From NCBI GenBank assembly GCA_046347625.1, contig JAXMFU010000001.1:868001-932000 (forward strand): a stretch of 64,000 bases of DNA. The letters are read 5' to 3'. Shown one piece after another: positions 33,509 to 40,910 of the stretch. This DNA is from CAIMUS01 sp046347625. GTDB lineage: Bacteria; Pseudomonadota; Gammaproteobacteria; Competibacterales; Competibacteraceae. Under the pieces are notes generated by a model. It ran no database searches. It had not been told where the DNA came from and worked only from the letters and a program-made list of their open reading frames with translations. Every line of letters starts with the position of its first letter. Positions within the stretch are counted from its first letter, which is position 1. The translations under genes and the position numbers were made by a program.

Positions 33509-33850
33509 ATGTCTGAACAGTTGCATTACCTTACCGATGATAAAGGAAAACGAATTGGCGTGTTATTAAATATGGAAGAGTATAGCAGATTGGTAAAGCA
33601 GAATATGGATAAGGATCTTCTAATCGGCCTGAGCCAGGCAGAATTGCAAGCCTTGGCCCAGATGATGTTGGCGCCCACCGCGCAGTCGCGTCTGGATGAA
33701 TTATTGGCACGCAATGCCGAATCACCATTATCAGCCGAGGAAACCGCTGAACTGGATCGACTGCTCGAGCAAGTCGATCAGTTGACGATTTTGAAGGCAC
33801 GGGCCAGATACACATTGAACTGTCAAGAGGCTGGGTTGACGGCGACGTGA
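33509..33850 (+). CDS. Hypothetical protein, antitoxin-like
   Basis: A 113-residue soluble protein. The N-terminus (LHYLTDDKGKRIGVLLNMEEYSRLV) looks like the end of a Phd/RelB-type antitoxin fold. The middle has QAELQALAQMMLAPTAQSRLDELLARN and the C-terminus LSAEETAELDRLLEQVDQLTILKARARYTL, a segment often found in small hypothetical proteins of this kind. GAGG precedes the ATG. It lies alone between two inverted copies of a 40-bp repeat. Function not known. Confidence 0.62.
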   Translation: MSEQLHYLTDDKGKRIGVLLNMEEYSRLVKQNMDKDLLIGLSQAELQALAQMMLAPTAQSRLDELLARNAESPLSAEETAELDRLLEQVDQLTILKARARYTLNCQEAGLTAT

Positions 33851-33882
33851 GCGCTTATATTTCGGCAGACACTCCGAATAGG

Positions 33883-33921
33883 ATGAACCTGGATTCCGCT
33901 TCGCCAGCTCCGCTCCATCCA
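33883..33921. repeat. Family G repeat, right arm (inverted)
   Basis: ATGAACCTGGATTCCGCTTC then GCCAGCTCCGCTCCATCCAG, the reverse complement of 33452-33493. Confidence 0.8.
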
Positions 33922-33962
33922 GATTACGCTAGCTGGATTTCCTCATAGTATCTACGCTGGCT

Positions 33963-34811
33963 TTATCCAGGCTGCACTGGCTCATTCAACAAACAAATAC
34001 CGGATCTATCCTCACGAAGCTGCACAGAATAGAATTTTATGTGTTCGTATTTTCTATCTTTTCTTATAGTCTTGGTAAGCTCTTGGATTTGCTCTCGACT
34101 AATGCGGCATCCGAAAGATACTGAATGGATGGCCAAAGTAGGGAACGAGAAAAGGTAAATAGGAAAACGAGAATCTTTTGAAACGACGGAGTCAGCATCA
34201 TTTACTGCCCGACAAAGGCGCCATTCTTGTTCGTAACTCCAGTCTGTGCTCTTGGTGAAAACCAACTGTTCCAAACCTTTTCTCGAATCTGAGTTAAGCC
34301 GTGGAACACCTCTTTTATATTTAATCTTTCTCAACTTGAACAAGCTATCATGCTCGCACGGCCAGTTTCTTGGATGATAGTCGGCAGCGAAAAACTTGTT
34401 AAGATTGAATTCGATGAGTATTCCGTTATGGCTATCGGCATAATGAGCCCACATAAGCAAGTTATCGCGGTGCTCTGCCAATGAGAGTACACCCAATAAT
34501 GATAAAACTTTGTTAATATATTCATCTCGCGCTAACTCAGCCTGTCGCCTTCGGATGGCGCGGTCTTGCATTTCTTGGGGTGTAAAAATAGAAGGGCTTC
34601 CCATCTTGCTTGCATACTCGTAAAACTCGCGAGAGCCTACCTCCGAAATAGGTCGAACTGCTTGAGTTTCAAATGGATCGTTCAAATCACCAAGCTGGGT
34701 GAACCTCAATTGACATTGCTGAACAATGTCCCAGCGTGCCAACGATGCATATTTGAAAAGGGAGTTGCGATCATTGTTTGACCGGCCCGATAGCCAATCT
34801 AGCCACCTCAT
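33963..34811 (-). CDS. DUF2971 protein
   Basis: A 282-residue cytoplasmic protein of the DUF2971 family. Family hallmarks are the N-terminal LFKYAS and QLRFTQLGDLNDPFET, the central DNLLMWAHYADSHNGILIEF, and later TKSTDWSYEQEWRLCR. Members are scattered among genomic islands and their biochemistry is unknown. GC is visibly lower (about 44%) than neighbours, suggesting transfer. GGAGG precedes the ATG. The gap to its right (34812-35063) holds no clear gene. Confidence 0.85.
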   Translation of the reverse strand: MRWLDWLSGRSNNDRNSLFKYASLARWDIVQQCQLRFTQLGDLNDPFETQAVRPISEVGSREFYEYASKMGSPSIFTPQEMQDRAIRRRQAELARDEYINKVLSLLGVLSLAEHRDNLLMWAHYADSHNGILIEFNLNKFFAADYHPRNWPCEHDSLFKLRKIKYKRGVPRLNSDSRKGLEQLVFTKSTDWSYEQEWRLCRAVNDADSVVSKDSRFPIYLFSFPTLAIHSVSFGCRISREQIQELTKTIRKDRKYEHIKFYSVQLREDRSGICLLNEPVQPG

Positions 34812-35063
34812 GTATCCTCCTGCAATACTCCTATGCCTAACAAGTGATTAAGTAGTTTCTGTATATCTACCACGTCTCCCGACCAGGGCACGGCTGGTGT
34901 ACAGCCTGACTTAGTATTTGAATATTCTACCGCACGCCGAGGGGGAAGTATCCATGTAAGAAAAGCTAAGGGGTCAGGACTCACTTTTTGCCTTTGATTT
35001 TTCAAATGTTTCCCAAAGCAAAAAGCAAGATTTGATCCCATTCTTCCTTCGTGCAGCCTGACC

Positions 35064-35379
35064 TCACCCCGCCGCCTGAGAAAAACTGGTCTCGATGATC
35101 TGCGCCAAAGTTTCTCTGGCGGTCAACCGGCTGACATCGGAGCCTAGCGTCTCTGCTGGCACTCCATTCAGGCGCGACCAAGCGGGATTGACTTTGGCAT
35201 CTTCCAGCACCCACGGCAGGTGGTAACCGGTCCAGGCTCTGTCGAGCGTCTTGGCGTTGAGCCGAATCTTCTCCTGGCTGGCATGACCGCGCCGGAACAA
35301 GGCCCGCACCAGTTCGATCTGCCGCACCGCTAACAGCCGCAGGGTTTCGTCGTCGATCCGCAATTCGGTAAAACCCCAA
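35064..35379 (-). pseudogene. Duplicated 3' end of the DUF3482 GTPase gene
   Basis: The minus-strand reading from 35379 to the TGA at 35064 (FTELRIDDETLRLLAVRQIE to IIETSFSQAAG) is about 90% identical to the last about 105 codons of the GTPase at 36247-37650. It lacks the GTPase domain and any start of its own. The duplication boundary is at GGTAAAACC on the 5' side and a few bases past the stop on the 3' side. Confidence 0.88.
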
Positions 35380-35450
35380 AAGCCGCTTGGGAAAGCTGCG
35401 ATTCGCAAACGCACCACGCTCTACAGCGATTGGTCCACTAAAGTGCCGTG

Positions 35451-35666
35451 TCAGGCAACTCTTGACATCAAAGCCATCGTTTCATAATCGATTTGCTGTA
35501 AAGCCTTTTGAATATGATTTACTTCATTTTCCTCGAAGAGAGCCTCCCCGCATTGGGTACATACCCAAGCTGGAATTGATTCCCATGTAATATGATATCC
35601 GTTCCGATCTACACTAAACGGTGCAGTTCCTCTAATTAACTTACCTTTACAATAAAAACATTCCAT
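35451..35666 (-). CDS. YgiT/MqsA-type zinc-finger antitoxin
   Basis: A 71-residue protein with two CxxC motifs (MECFYCKGKLIRG and WVCTQCGEALF), the zinc-binding half of MqsA/YgiT antitoxins. The C-terminal HTH domain of full MqsA is absent, which is usual when the partner is a DUF4258 toxin. The start follows AGGAAATAAA one base after the DUF4258 gene, so they are co-transcribed. Confidence 0.88.
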   Translation of the reverse strand: MECFYCKGKLIRGTAPFSVDRNGYHITWESIPAWVCTQCGEALFEENEVNHIQKALQQIDYETMALMSRVA

Positions 35667-35667
35667 T

Positions 35668-35970
35668 TTATTTCCTCGTTCTGAAGTCTGATGACCATTG
35701 ATCTGGTGATGGCAAGTAGGCTGTTATTACAGCTAAGTATTCGGCTTTCGGAGCACAAACGACATGGATAATGCGATTCTGTACAGTATGCATAACCAAG
35801 CAACTTTCACCACGCTGATCTTCAGGATATTCTTCAATTATCTCACCCCATAGCACAGCTTCTCGCACGTCATCTGTGGTGATCATTCTGTCAGGACGAG
35901 ACATCTGTTTGATCGCATGAGGCAAGAAAAGTATTTTCTGGGACACTGCCGTAGCTATTTTTTGTTTCAT
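35668..35970 (-). CDS. DUF4258 toxin-like protein
   Basis: A 100-residue protein with the DUF4258 pattern: FLPHAIKQMSRPDRMITTDD, VREAVLWGEIIEEYPEDQRG and IHVVCAPKAEYLAVITAYLP. The fold is RelE/BrnT-like and the family is a predicted RNase toxin. It is followed 1 bp later by the YgiT-type zinc protein. The pair lies between two copies of the GTPase 3' end, so it probably arrived by insertion. Confidence 0.88.
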   Translation of the reverse strand: MKQKIATAVSQKILFLPHAIKQMSRPDRMITTDDVREAVLWGEIIEEYPEDQRGESCLVMHTVQNRIIHVVCAPKAEYLAVITAYLPSPDQWSSDFRTRK

Positions 35971-36246
35971 ATCTCACGTTGTGTGTTCCTTTGGCTAACA
36001 TTAGCATCAGCAGCGAGCGTAGCACGTCGGCTGCATGCGTTTATTAGGGTTACCGGAATAAGTTGAGCCTGGCCCCTTTTTTTAGCCCCTTTTCCTATTT
36101 GGGGGAAACTCACAAATTCAATAGTTTACATTCTACGCGAGGTTAGACCGTATTCCGCCGAATAGTTTCGACTCACTCGCGATACAGTCTGCGCGGGCTG
36201 AACGGACGTAACCAGTGAGTGCGTAATTGTATAGTGCAATCCAATC

Positions 36247-37650
36247 TCACCCTGCCGCCTGAGAAAAACTGGTTTCGATAATCTGTGCCAGGGTTTCTCT
36301 GGCGGTCAACCGGCTGACATCCGAACCTAGCGTCTCCGCGGGCACACCATTCAGACGCGACCATTCTGGATTGACTTTGGCGTCTTCCAGTACTCGAGGC
36401 AGGCGGTAACCGGTCCAGGCTTTGTCGAGCGTCTTGGCGTTAAGTCGAATCTTCTCCTGGCTGGCATGACCGCGCCGGAACAAGGCCCGCACCAGTTCGA
36501 TCTGCCGCACCGCCAGCAGTCGCAGGGTTTCGTCGTTGACCCGCAATTCGGTAAAACCGCGGAAAAAATCGGCCAGCCGTTTGCCGTGAGTGCGCGAACT
36601 GTCCAGTAATGCGCCGATGGTCGCGCCAATCGCCGCACCGGCGCCCAGAGAAGCGCCACCGACCGCGGCATCGATGGCCAGTCCCGCCACCGCACCGGCG
36701 GCCGCTCCCCGGCTGGCACGAATGCCGAATTGCTTCAGCGAGGCGGGATTGAATAGATCGATTCCCCATTGGCCGTCCTTGATCGGCAGGGTCTCCATGT
36801 CATAGTCGTCCAGCCGGAACCGAAATAGCTCCAGCAGGGCATCCACACACTGTTGTTCCCGTTCGCGCACATGCTGTTTGAGCGCCGTCATCGCAGCATT
36901 CTTATCGATATCTACCGGCAGAATGATCCGGTACGCCGCCGCATCCAGCAGCAGGTCGGCCAGCAGTTCCGCCGAGGTGCGATTCAAAATGGTCCGCTGG
37001 CGCAGGCGGTCGTCGATTACCGCCTGCAAAGTCGGATAGAACCGATCCAGCAGGGTCTGCATTTTCTCGAACAGCCGTCGCTCGCCGTATTCATCGACCA
37101 CGACCGTGTCGAATTCCACCACCGCATGCAGGTTGACCTTGGCCAGATGTTCGCGCCATTCGGCGGTTTTCGCCGCCGGACTGGCGATGAAATTCAGCAC
37201 CGGCACGACCGGCTTGGTGCAGCGGGCGAGAATTTCGAGTTCGTCCCGATGCTTGGCCATGATCCGGTCGCGGGCATCGATCACATACAGGGCAATATCC
37301 GATCCCAGCACCTGCCGCAGGGCTTTGGCTTCCTGCTCGAATTCCTTTTTGGCGGCGGGACTGGCGAGAAACTGCTCGATCAGTTCGATGCCATAGCGCC
37401 GCTGCCCGCCGTCGAGCTTGTCCAGCAATTCCAGCAGACCGATGGAATCTTCCAACCCCGGCGTATCGTACAACTCGATCAACGGCACGCCGTCTACCAG
37501 CAACGAGGTGCCTTCTACATGACGGGTGGTAGCGGGACGGTTGGAGACCGCGCCGAAGCCGGCGTTACGGGTAAGGGTGCGCAGCAGCGAGGTCTTGCCG
37601 GTGTTGGTATGGCCGACCACGGCGACTTTAAGGACCGGCAGACGCTTCAT
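36247..37650 (-). CDS. Era-like GTPase with DUF3482 C-terminal domain
   Basis: A 467-residue GTPase. G1 is VVGHTNTGKTSLLRTL (12-27), G2 the TTRHVEG region, G3 LYDTPGLEDS near 61. A G4-like NKxD is not obvious. The C-terminal DUF3482 begins near residue 240 and includes a Gly/Ala-rich segment (GAAAGAVAGLAIDAAVGGAS) that may insert in the membrane. It overlaps the DUF2868 gene by 4 bp. The two families almost always occur together in beta- and gammaproteobacteria; the shared role is unknown. Confidence 0.9.
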   Translation of the reverse strand: MKRLPVLKVAVVGHTNTGKTSLLRTLTRNAGFGAVSNRPATTRHVEGTSLLVDGVPLIELYDTPGLEDSIGLLELLDKLDGGQRRYGIELIEQFLASPAAKKEFEQEAKALRQVLGSDIALYVIDARDRIMAKHRDELEILARCTKPVVPVLNFIASPAAKTAEWREHLAKVNLHAVVEFDTVVVDEYGERRLFEKMQTLLDRFYPTLQAVIDDRLRQRTILNRTSAELLADLLLDAAAYRIILPVDIDKNAAMTALKQHVREREQQCVDALLELFRFRLDDYDMETLPIKDGQWGIDLFNPASLKQFGIRASRGAAAGAVAGLAIDAAVGGASLGAGAAIGATIGALLDSSRTHGKRLADFFRGFTELRVNDETLRLLAVRQIELVRALFRRGHASQEKIRLNAKTLDKAWTGYRLPRVLEDAKVNPEWSRLNGVPAETLGSDVSRLTARETLAQIIETSFSQAAG

Positions 37651-39827
37651 GGCTGTTCCTCCGCCTGGCAGGCGCTATCGAAGCGTTGGCGTAATTCTTC
37701 CAGCCATTGGCGCACGGTGGCGGCATCGTGCAGTTCCGGCGGGTCGTTATCGCCGGCCACCCGGTCGATGATCCGGGTAATCACGGTCTCGGGCCGACCC
37801 TGCAATTCCAGCACCAGCGCGAACAGCGCCGCGCCGTTCACGGCGGTGCTGAAATCGGGGGGCGTCGGCTTGGAATCCGTCTTGGCGGCAGGCTTGGCCA
37901 GGGCGCCCAGCACCGCGCCCATCCCGGCCCAGAGAGGGAGAGAAGCGATAGCCGCCGGAGCGACCAGGGTTGCAGCGGCAATACAACTCATTGCGCCGGC
38001 TACGCCACCTGCCGCCGCCCAGCGCGGATTGAGACGCAGCCGCGCCGGCAACAGTTCGAGCATATGTTGAGCGCCGGTTTTAACCTGGGCGAGCATATCG
38101 CCGTCGGGTTTGAGCGGCAGTTTCAGCAGGGCGCGCCAGTCGGGGCGAATGTGGTCGTAAAGCGCGGCGATAGCCTGGTTCAATTCGGCCTGTTGCTTGG
38201 GATCGGGTGTCTCTTTCCAGCGTCCGGCATGCTCGACGATCAAAGCGAAAGCCCGATCCAAATGGGAAACGGCGGGCGGCGCGGCGACTTTGCCACCCAA
38301 CAGCGCCGCCAATCGGGTACGGCTGGTCTCGGTCAAGTGTTCCAGGTCGGCATCGATCACCTGATCGCCGGCAATGGCGGCGCCGGCGGCCATCTGTTTC
38401 CAATCGTTGAAGCGCTGTTCCACTTCGTCCAGAGGACCACGTTCCCGCAGGCGCTGGCCGTCGGTCAGCAGGATAACCAGCGGAGCATTGGCCGTCTGTG
38501 CAATCTCGCTTAAGAAATTGCGAACGCCGCGATCGGGCGTGGATGTCACCGAGCAGACAATCGCAATCAGGCGTGGTGGAGTCGGGACCGAACGAACCTG
38601 TTCCAGCACCCGGCGGCGATCGTCGCGGCTGTCCACGAAACCGAGATCCAGCCAGTCCACTCCGGTCAATGCTGGCGGCCAGGGAGAAGCGGGCGGCTCG
38701 ATTTCAAAGCCCATGATCGCGGTCGGACCGTAGGCCAGGGCGGGCACGGGGCGTTGCACCGGCGGGGTCGGATGCGCTTCGGGTAGGCCCTGATAGGCAT
38801 CGACCACGCCGATAGCTTGGGAAGCCGGTAACAAGCGTGGATGTAGACGTGCATAACCCGGCAGAGTGGTATCGAGGCGGAATTTCCGGCAGGCCAGACG
38901 GCGCAGGAACAGACATAAGCCCAACAAGGCGAGCCGCGGCAGGATGCCATAACCGACGATACTGCCGATCAGCAAACCCGACCAGGCTTCGCGGGATTCC
39001 GCCGGCGGCGGACCCTGACCGGTCCAGTGACTGGCGGCGATCTGCTGGTTATCCGGGGTGGTAAAGCCCAGCGCTTCGGGTACGCTGGCAATAGCGCGGG
39101 TCAGAGCGACATAGGATTGGTCGGACAGGATGGTCGTTTCCCAGGCAAAGGTATATTGCTTGATACTGAGAATCCAGATCACTAGTACCAGACAGCCGCA
39201 GAGAAACGACAGCCACAGGCCATGGCTGATAGCGCTCAGGGTCCAGCGACCGATGGAGGTATGAGTATAGATCGAGCCGACCGCCTGCAAGGCCGGCACA
39301 TGCAGCGGGCCTTTGTAAAGCCACTGAGTGACTTTGCGGCCCAATTGAAAAATGACATTGCCGAGGGAAGCGGTCGGGATGGCTTTGGGCTTCATAAAGA
39401 TCAGCACCAGCCAGACCAGCAGCATGATGATATGCAAGCCCAGCAGGCTGCCGAGCACCCAGAAGATATTCATGACCGGTCCGTCGGTGGGTGACCCCAG
39501 CGTAACCTGGGCGGTAGTGGCGCCACCGAGAAAAATCATGATCAGGCCGATAATCAAGGCAATCTGAAAAGCCGTATGCAGATGGTGCAGAGCCTGCCAT
39601 AGATCGGGTGCGATCGGCAGGGAGCGGGCGCGGACGATCAGGCGATGTTCGAGATCGCCATCGGCGGCGACGGCGGCGGCATCGGCTTGCGGGGAGGTCA
39701 AAGGAGCGCCCTGACTGTCCTCGTACAGGCGCACCGTTTCGGCGAGCAGACGGTGCTCGAAGCCGATGGGTGCCTGGACAAACTCGGTGAACGAAGCGGC
39801 TGGCGCGGTAGATTTCAGCTTAGGCAT
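37647..39827 (-). CDS. DUF2868 membrane protein, partner of DUF3482 GTPase
   Basis: A 726-residue inner-membrane protein. Membrane segments lie near residues 88-110, 125-150, 205-230 and 285-305, and again near 610-650 (AAAGGVAGAMSCIAAATLVA). Between 340 and 470 is a soluble domain with VDWLDLGFVDSRDDRRRVLE and LIAIVCSVTSTPDRGVRNFL. It is the first gene of a two-gene operon with the GTPase; such pairs suggest a membrane-anchored GTPase system of unknown purpose. Length is within the family range. Confidence 0.88.
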   Translation of the reverse strand: MPKLKSTAPAASFTEFVQAPIGFEHRLLAETVRLYEDSQGAPLTSPQADAAAVAADGDLEHRLIVRARSLPIAPDLWQALHHLHTAFQIALIIGLIMIFLGGATTAQVTLGSPTDGPVMNIFWVLGSLLGLHIIMLLVWLVLIFMKPKAIPTASLGNVIFQLGRKVTQWLYKGPLHVPALQAVGSIYTHTSIGRWTLSAISHGLWLSFLCGCLVLVIWILSIKQYTFAWETTILSDQSYVALTRAIASVPEALGFTTPDNQQIAASHWTGQGPPPAESREAWSGLLIGSIVGYGILPRLALLGLCLFLRRLACRKFRLDTTLPGYARLHPRLLPASQAIGVVDAYQGLPEAHPTPPVQRPVPALAYGPTAIMGFEIEPPASPWPPALTGVDWLDLGFVDSRDDRRRVLEQVRSVPTPPRLIAIVCSVTSTPDRGVRNFLSEIAQTANAPLVILLTDGQRLRERGPLDEVEQRFNDWKQMAAGAAIAGDQVIDADLEHLTETSRTRLAALLGGKVAAPPAVSHLDRAFALIVEHAGRWKETPDPKQQAELNQAIAALYDHIRPDWRALLKLPLKPDGDMLAQVKTGAQHMLELLPARLRLNPRWAAAGGVAGAMSCIAAATLVAPAAIASLPLWAGMGAVLGALAKPAAKTDSKPTPPDFSTAVNGAALFALVLELQGRPETVITRIIDRVAGDNDPPELHDAATVRQWLEELRQRFDSACQAEEQP

Positions 39828-39983
39828 ACTCTAGGTGGTAGCCACTCCATGCAGGCGGCGCCGGTTCAGGTGGAGAAACTGCGCTTTGTAGAACAGCAGG
39901 AAGCAGCATGGCTCTGGTTGAGAAGCGAACAATCATAAAGCATGCGGCGCGGTTGTACCATCCGTTGGTTTTTCGATACGGCG

Positions 39984-40056
39984 TAGGAGCGAGCTTGCTC
40001 GCGAACAATCTTACCCCTGCCGATCCGAAGGTGTAGGAGCGAGCTTGCTCGCGAAT
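39984..40056. repeat. Two direct copies of family E (GTAGGAGCGAGCTTGCTCGC)
   Basis: Copies start at about 39984 and 40032, each GTAGGAGCGAGCTTGCTCGC plus GAA, itself a palindrome. The two are separated by about 28 bp. Confidence 0.88.
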
Positions 40057-40103
40057 GATCGTGGGATTACCTGTAGAATGTCATTGTTGCGCGGAAACAC
40101 GCT

Positions 40104-40514
40104 TTACGGAGAAATATCGGCCAGCTTGGAGGCGATTGGCAAACCATCAATTTGGGAGAAATGCTTATCGTAGGTAAAAACAACATAACGGTGCTGGAAT
40201 GCAGTTGACGCTATCCACATATCATTGTCGGGAATCGGTCGGCCTTTTTGACGTAATTGTTTGTAAATTTTTGCATAATGCCTTGTCGTTTTCTGATCCA
40301 CTGGAATGATGTTCACTCTGGGTGAATTCAGGAAAGCATCTAATTCAGATTGATTGCGAACCTCATGACTGCCTGCTGCAAATCCTGCCAACAGTTCACC
40401 CATCATAATCACACTCATGCCTATCTGATCGGCATGCCTTAATATTTCAACGGCGTCTATATCACCTCGCTTGAATGCTACATAGGCATTAGTATCGAGT
40501 AAAATGCGGATCAT
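40104..40514 (-). CDS. VapC/FitB-type PIN-domain toxin
   Basis: A 136-residue PIN domain. Active-site acids: D in IRILLDTNAYVAF, E in MMGELLAGFAAG, D in IPDNDMWIASTAF, and D in VFTYDKHFSQI. It is a predicted Mg2+-dependent RNase. The start at 40514 gives an ATGA overlap with the antitoxin stop; an in-frame ATG two codons earlier is also possible. Intact and of normal length. Confidence 0.92.
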   Translation of the reverse strand: MIRILLDTNAYVAFKRGDIDAVEILRHADQIGMSVIMMGELLAGFAAGSHEVRNQSELDAFLNSPRVNIIPVDQKTTRHYAKIYKQLRQKGRPIPDNDMWIASTAFQHRYVVFTYDKHFSQIDGLPIASKLADISP

Positions 40515-40771
40515 CTCCATAGTTCCTCATCAATTTTCTCGAAATCCTGCTGTGTCTTGATAAATTCCGCAGCTTCCTCTGGAGTCCAGGTGCCGGCCAA
40601 GTAATCCAAGTCGCTAAAAGTAGGACGCTGGATAGCTTCGAAGCGCGAGCTTATTCCAGCCCGAATTAGTTCCAAGATGAGTGTATTCATGCTGATACCG
40701 CGCTGCTCCGCTTCCTGCTTGAGTAACTGCGTTGTTTGTTCATCAATGCCACGTACTGAAAGCGTTGTCAT
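40511..40771 (-). CDS. Ribbon-helix-helix antitoxin (FitA-like)
   Basis: An 86-residue protein. The N-terminal 45 residues (TTLSVRGIDEQTTQLLKQEA, SMNTLILELIRAGI) form the ribbon-helix-helix DNA-binding domain. The C-terminal segment (TFSDLDYLAGTWTPEEAAEF) wraps the PIN toxin, as in FitA. It leads the pair and overlaps it by 4 bp. Confidence 0.9.
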   Translation of the reverse strand: MTTLSVRGIDEQTTQLLKQEAEQRGISMNTLILELIRAGISSRFEAIQRPTFSDLDYLAGTWTPEEAAEFIKTQQDFEKIDEELWR

Positions 40772-40910
40772 GGTTTCCTCGATGAAGGTGGATTATAGAG
40801 GCTGGCCACCATTATAGCTGGCTTTCTCCTGGCCGGTTTGACCGCGCCAGCCCAAATTAAGTTAACATAGTATCGATCCAACCGGACATAAGAATTCTGA
40901 GGAGCCACCC

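Noticed and set aside
36853..38070. Plus-strand frame of 405 codons across the GTPase and DUF2868 genes
   Set aside because: It is antisense to two well-supported genes and has no family likeness.
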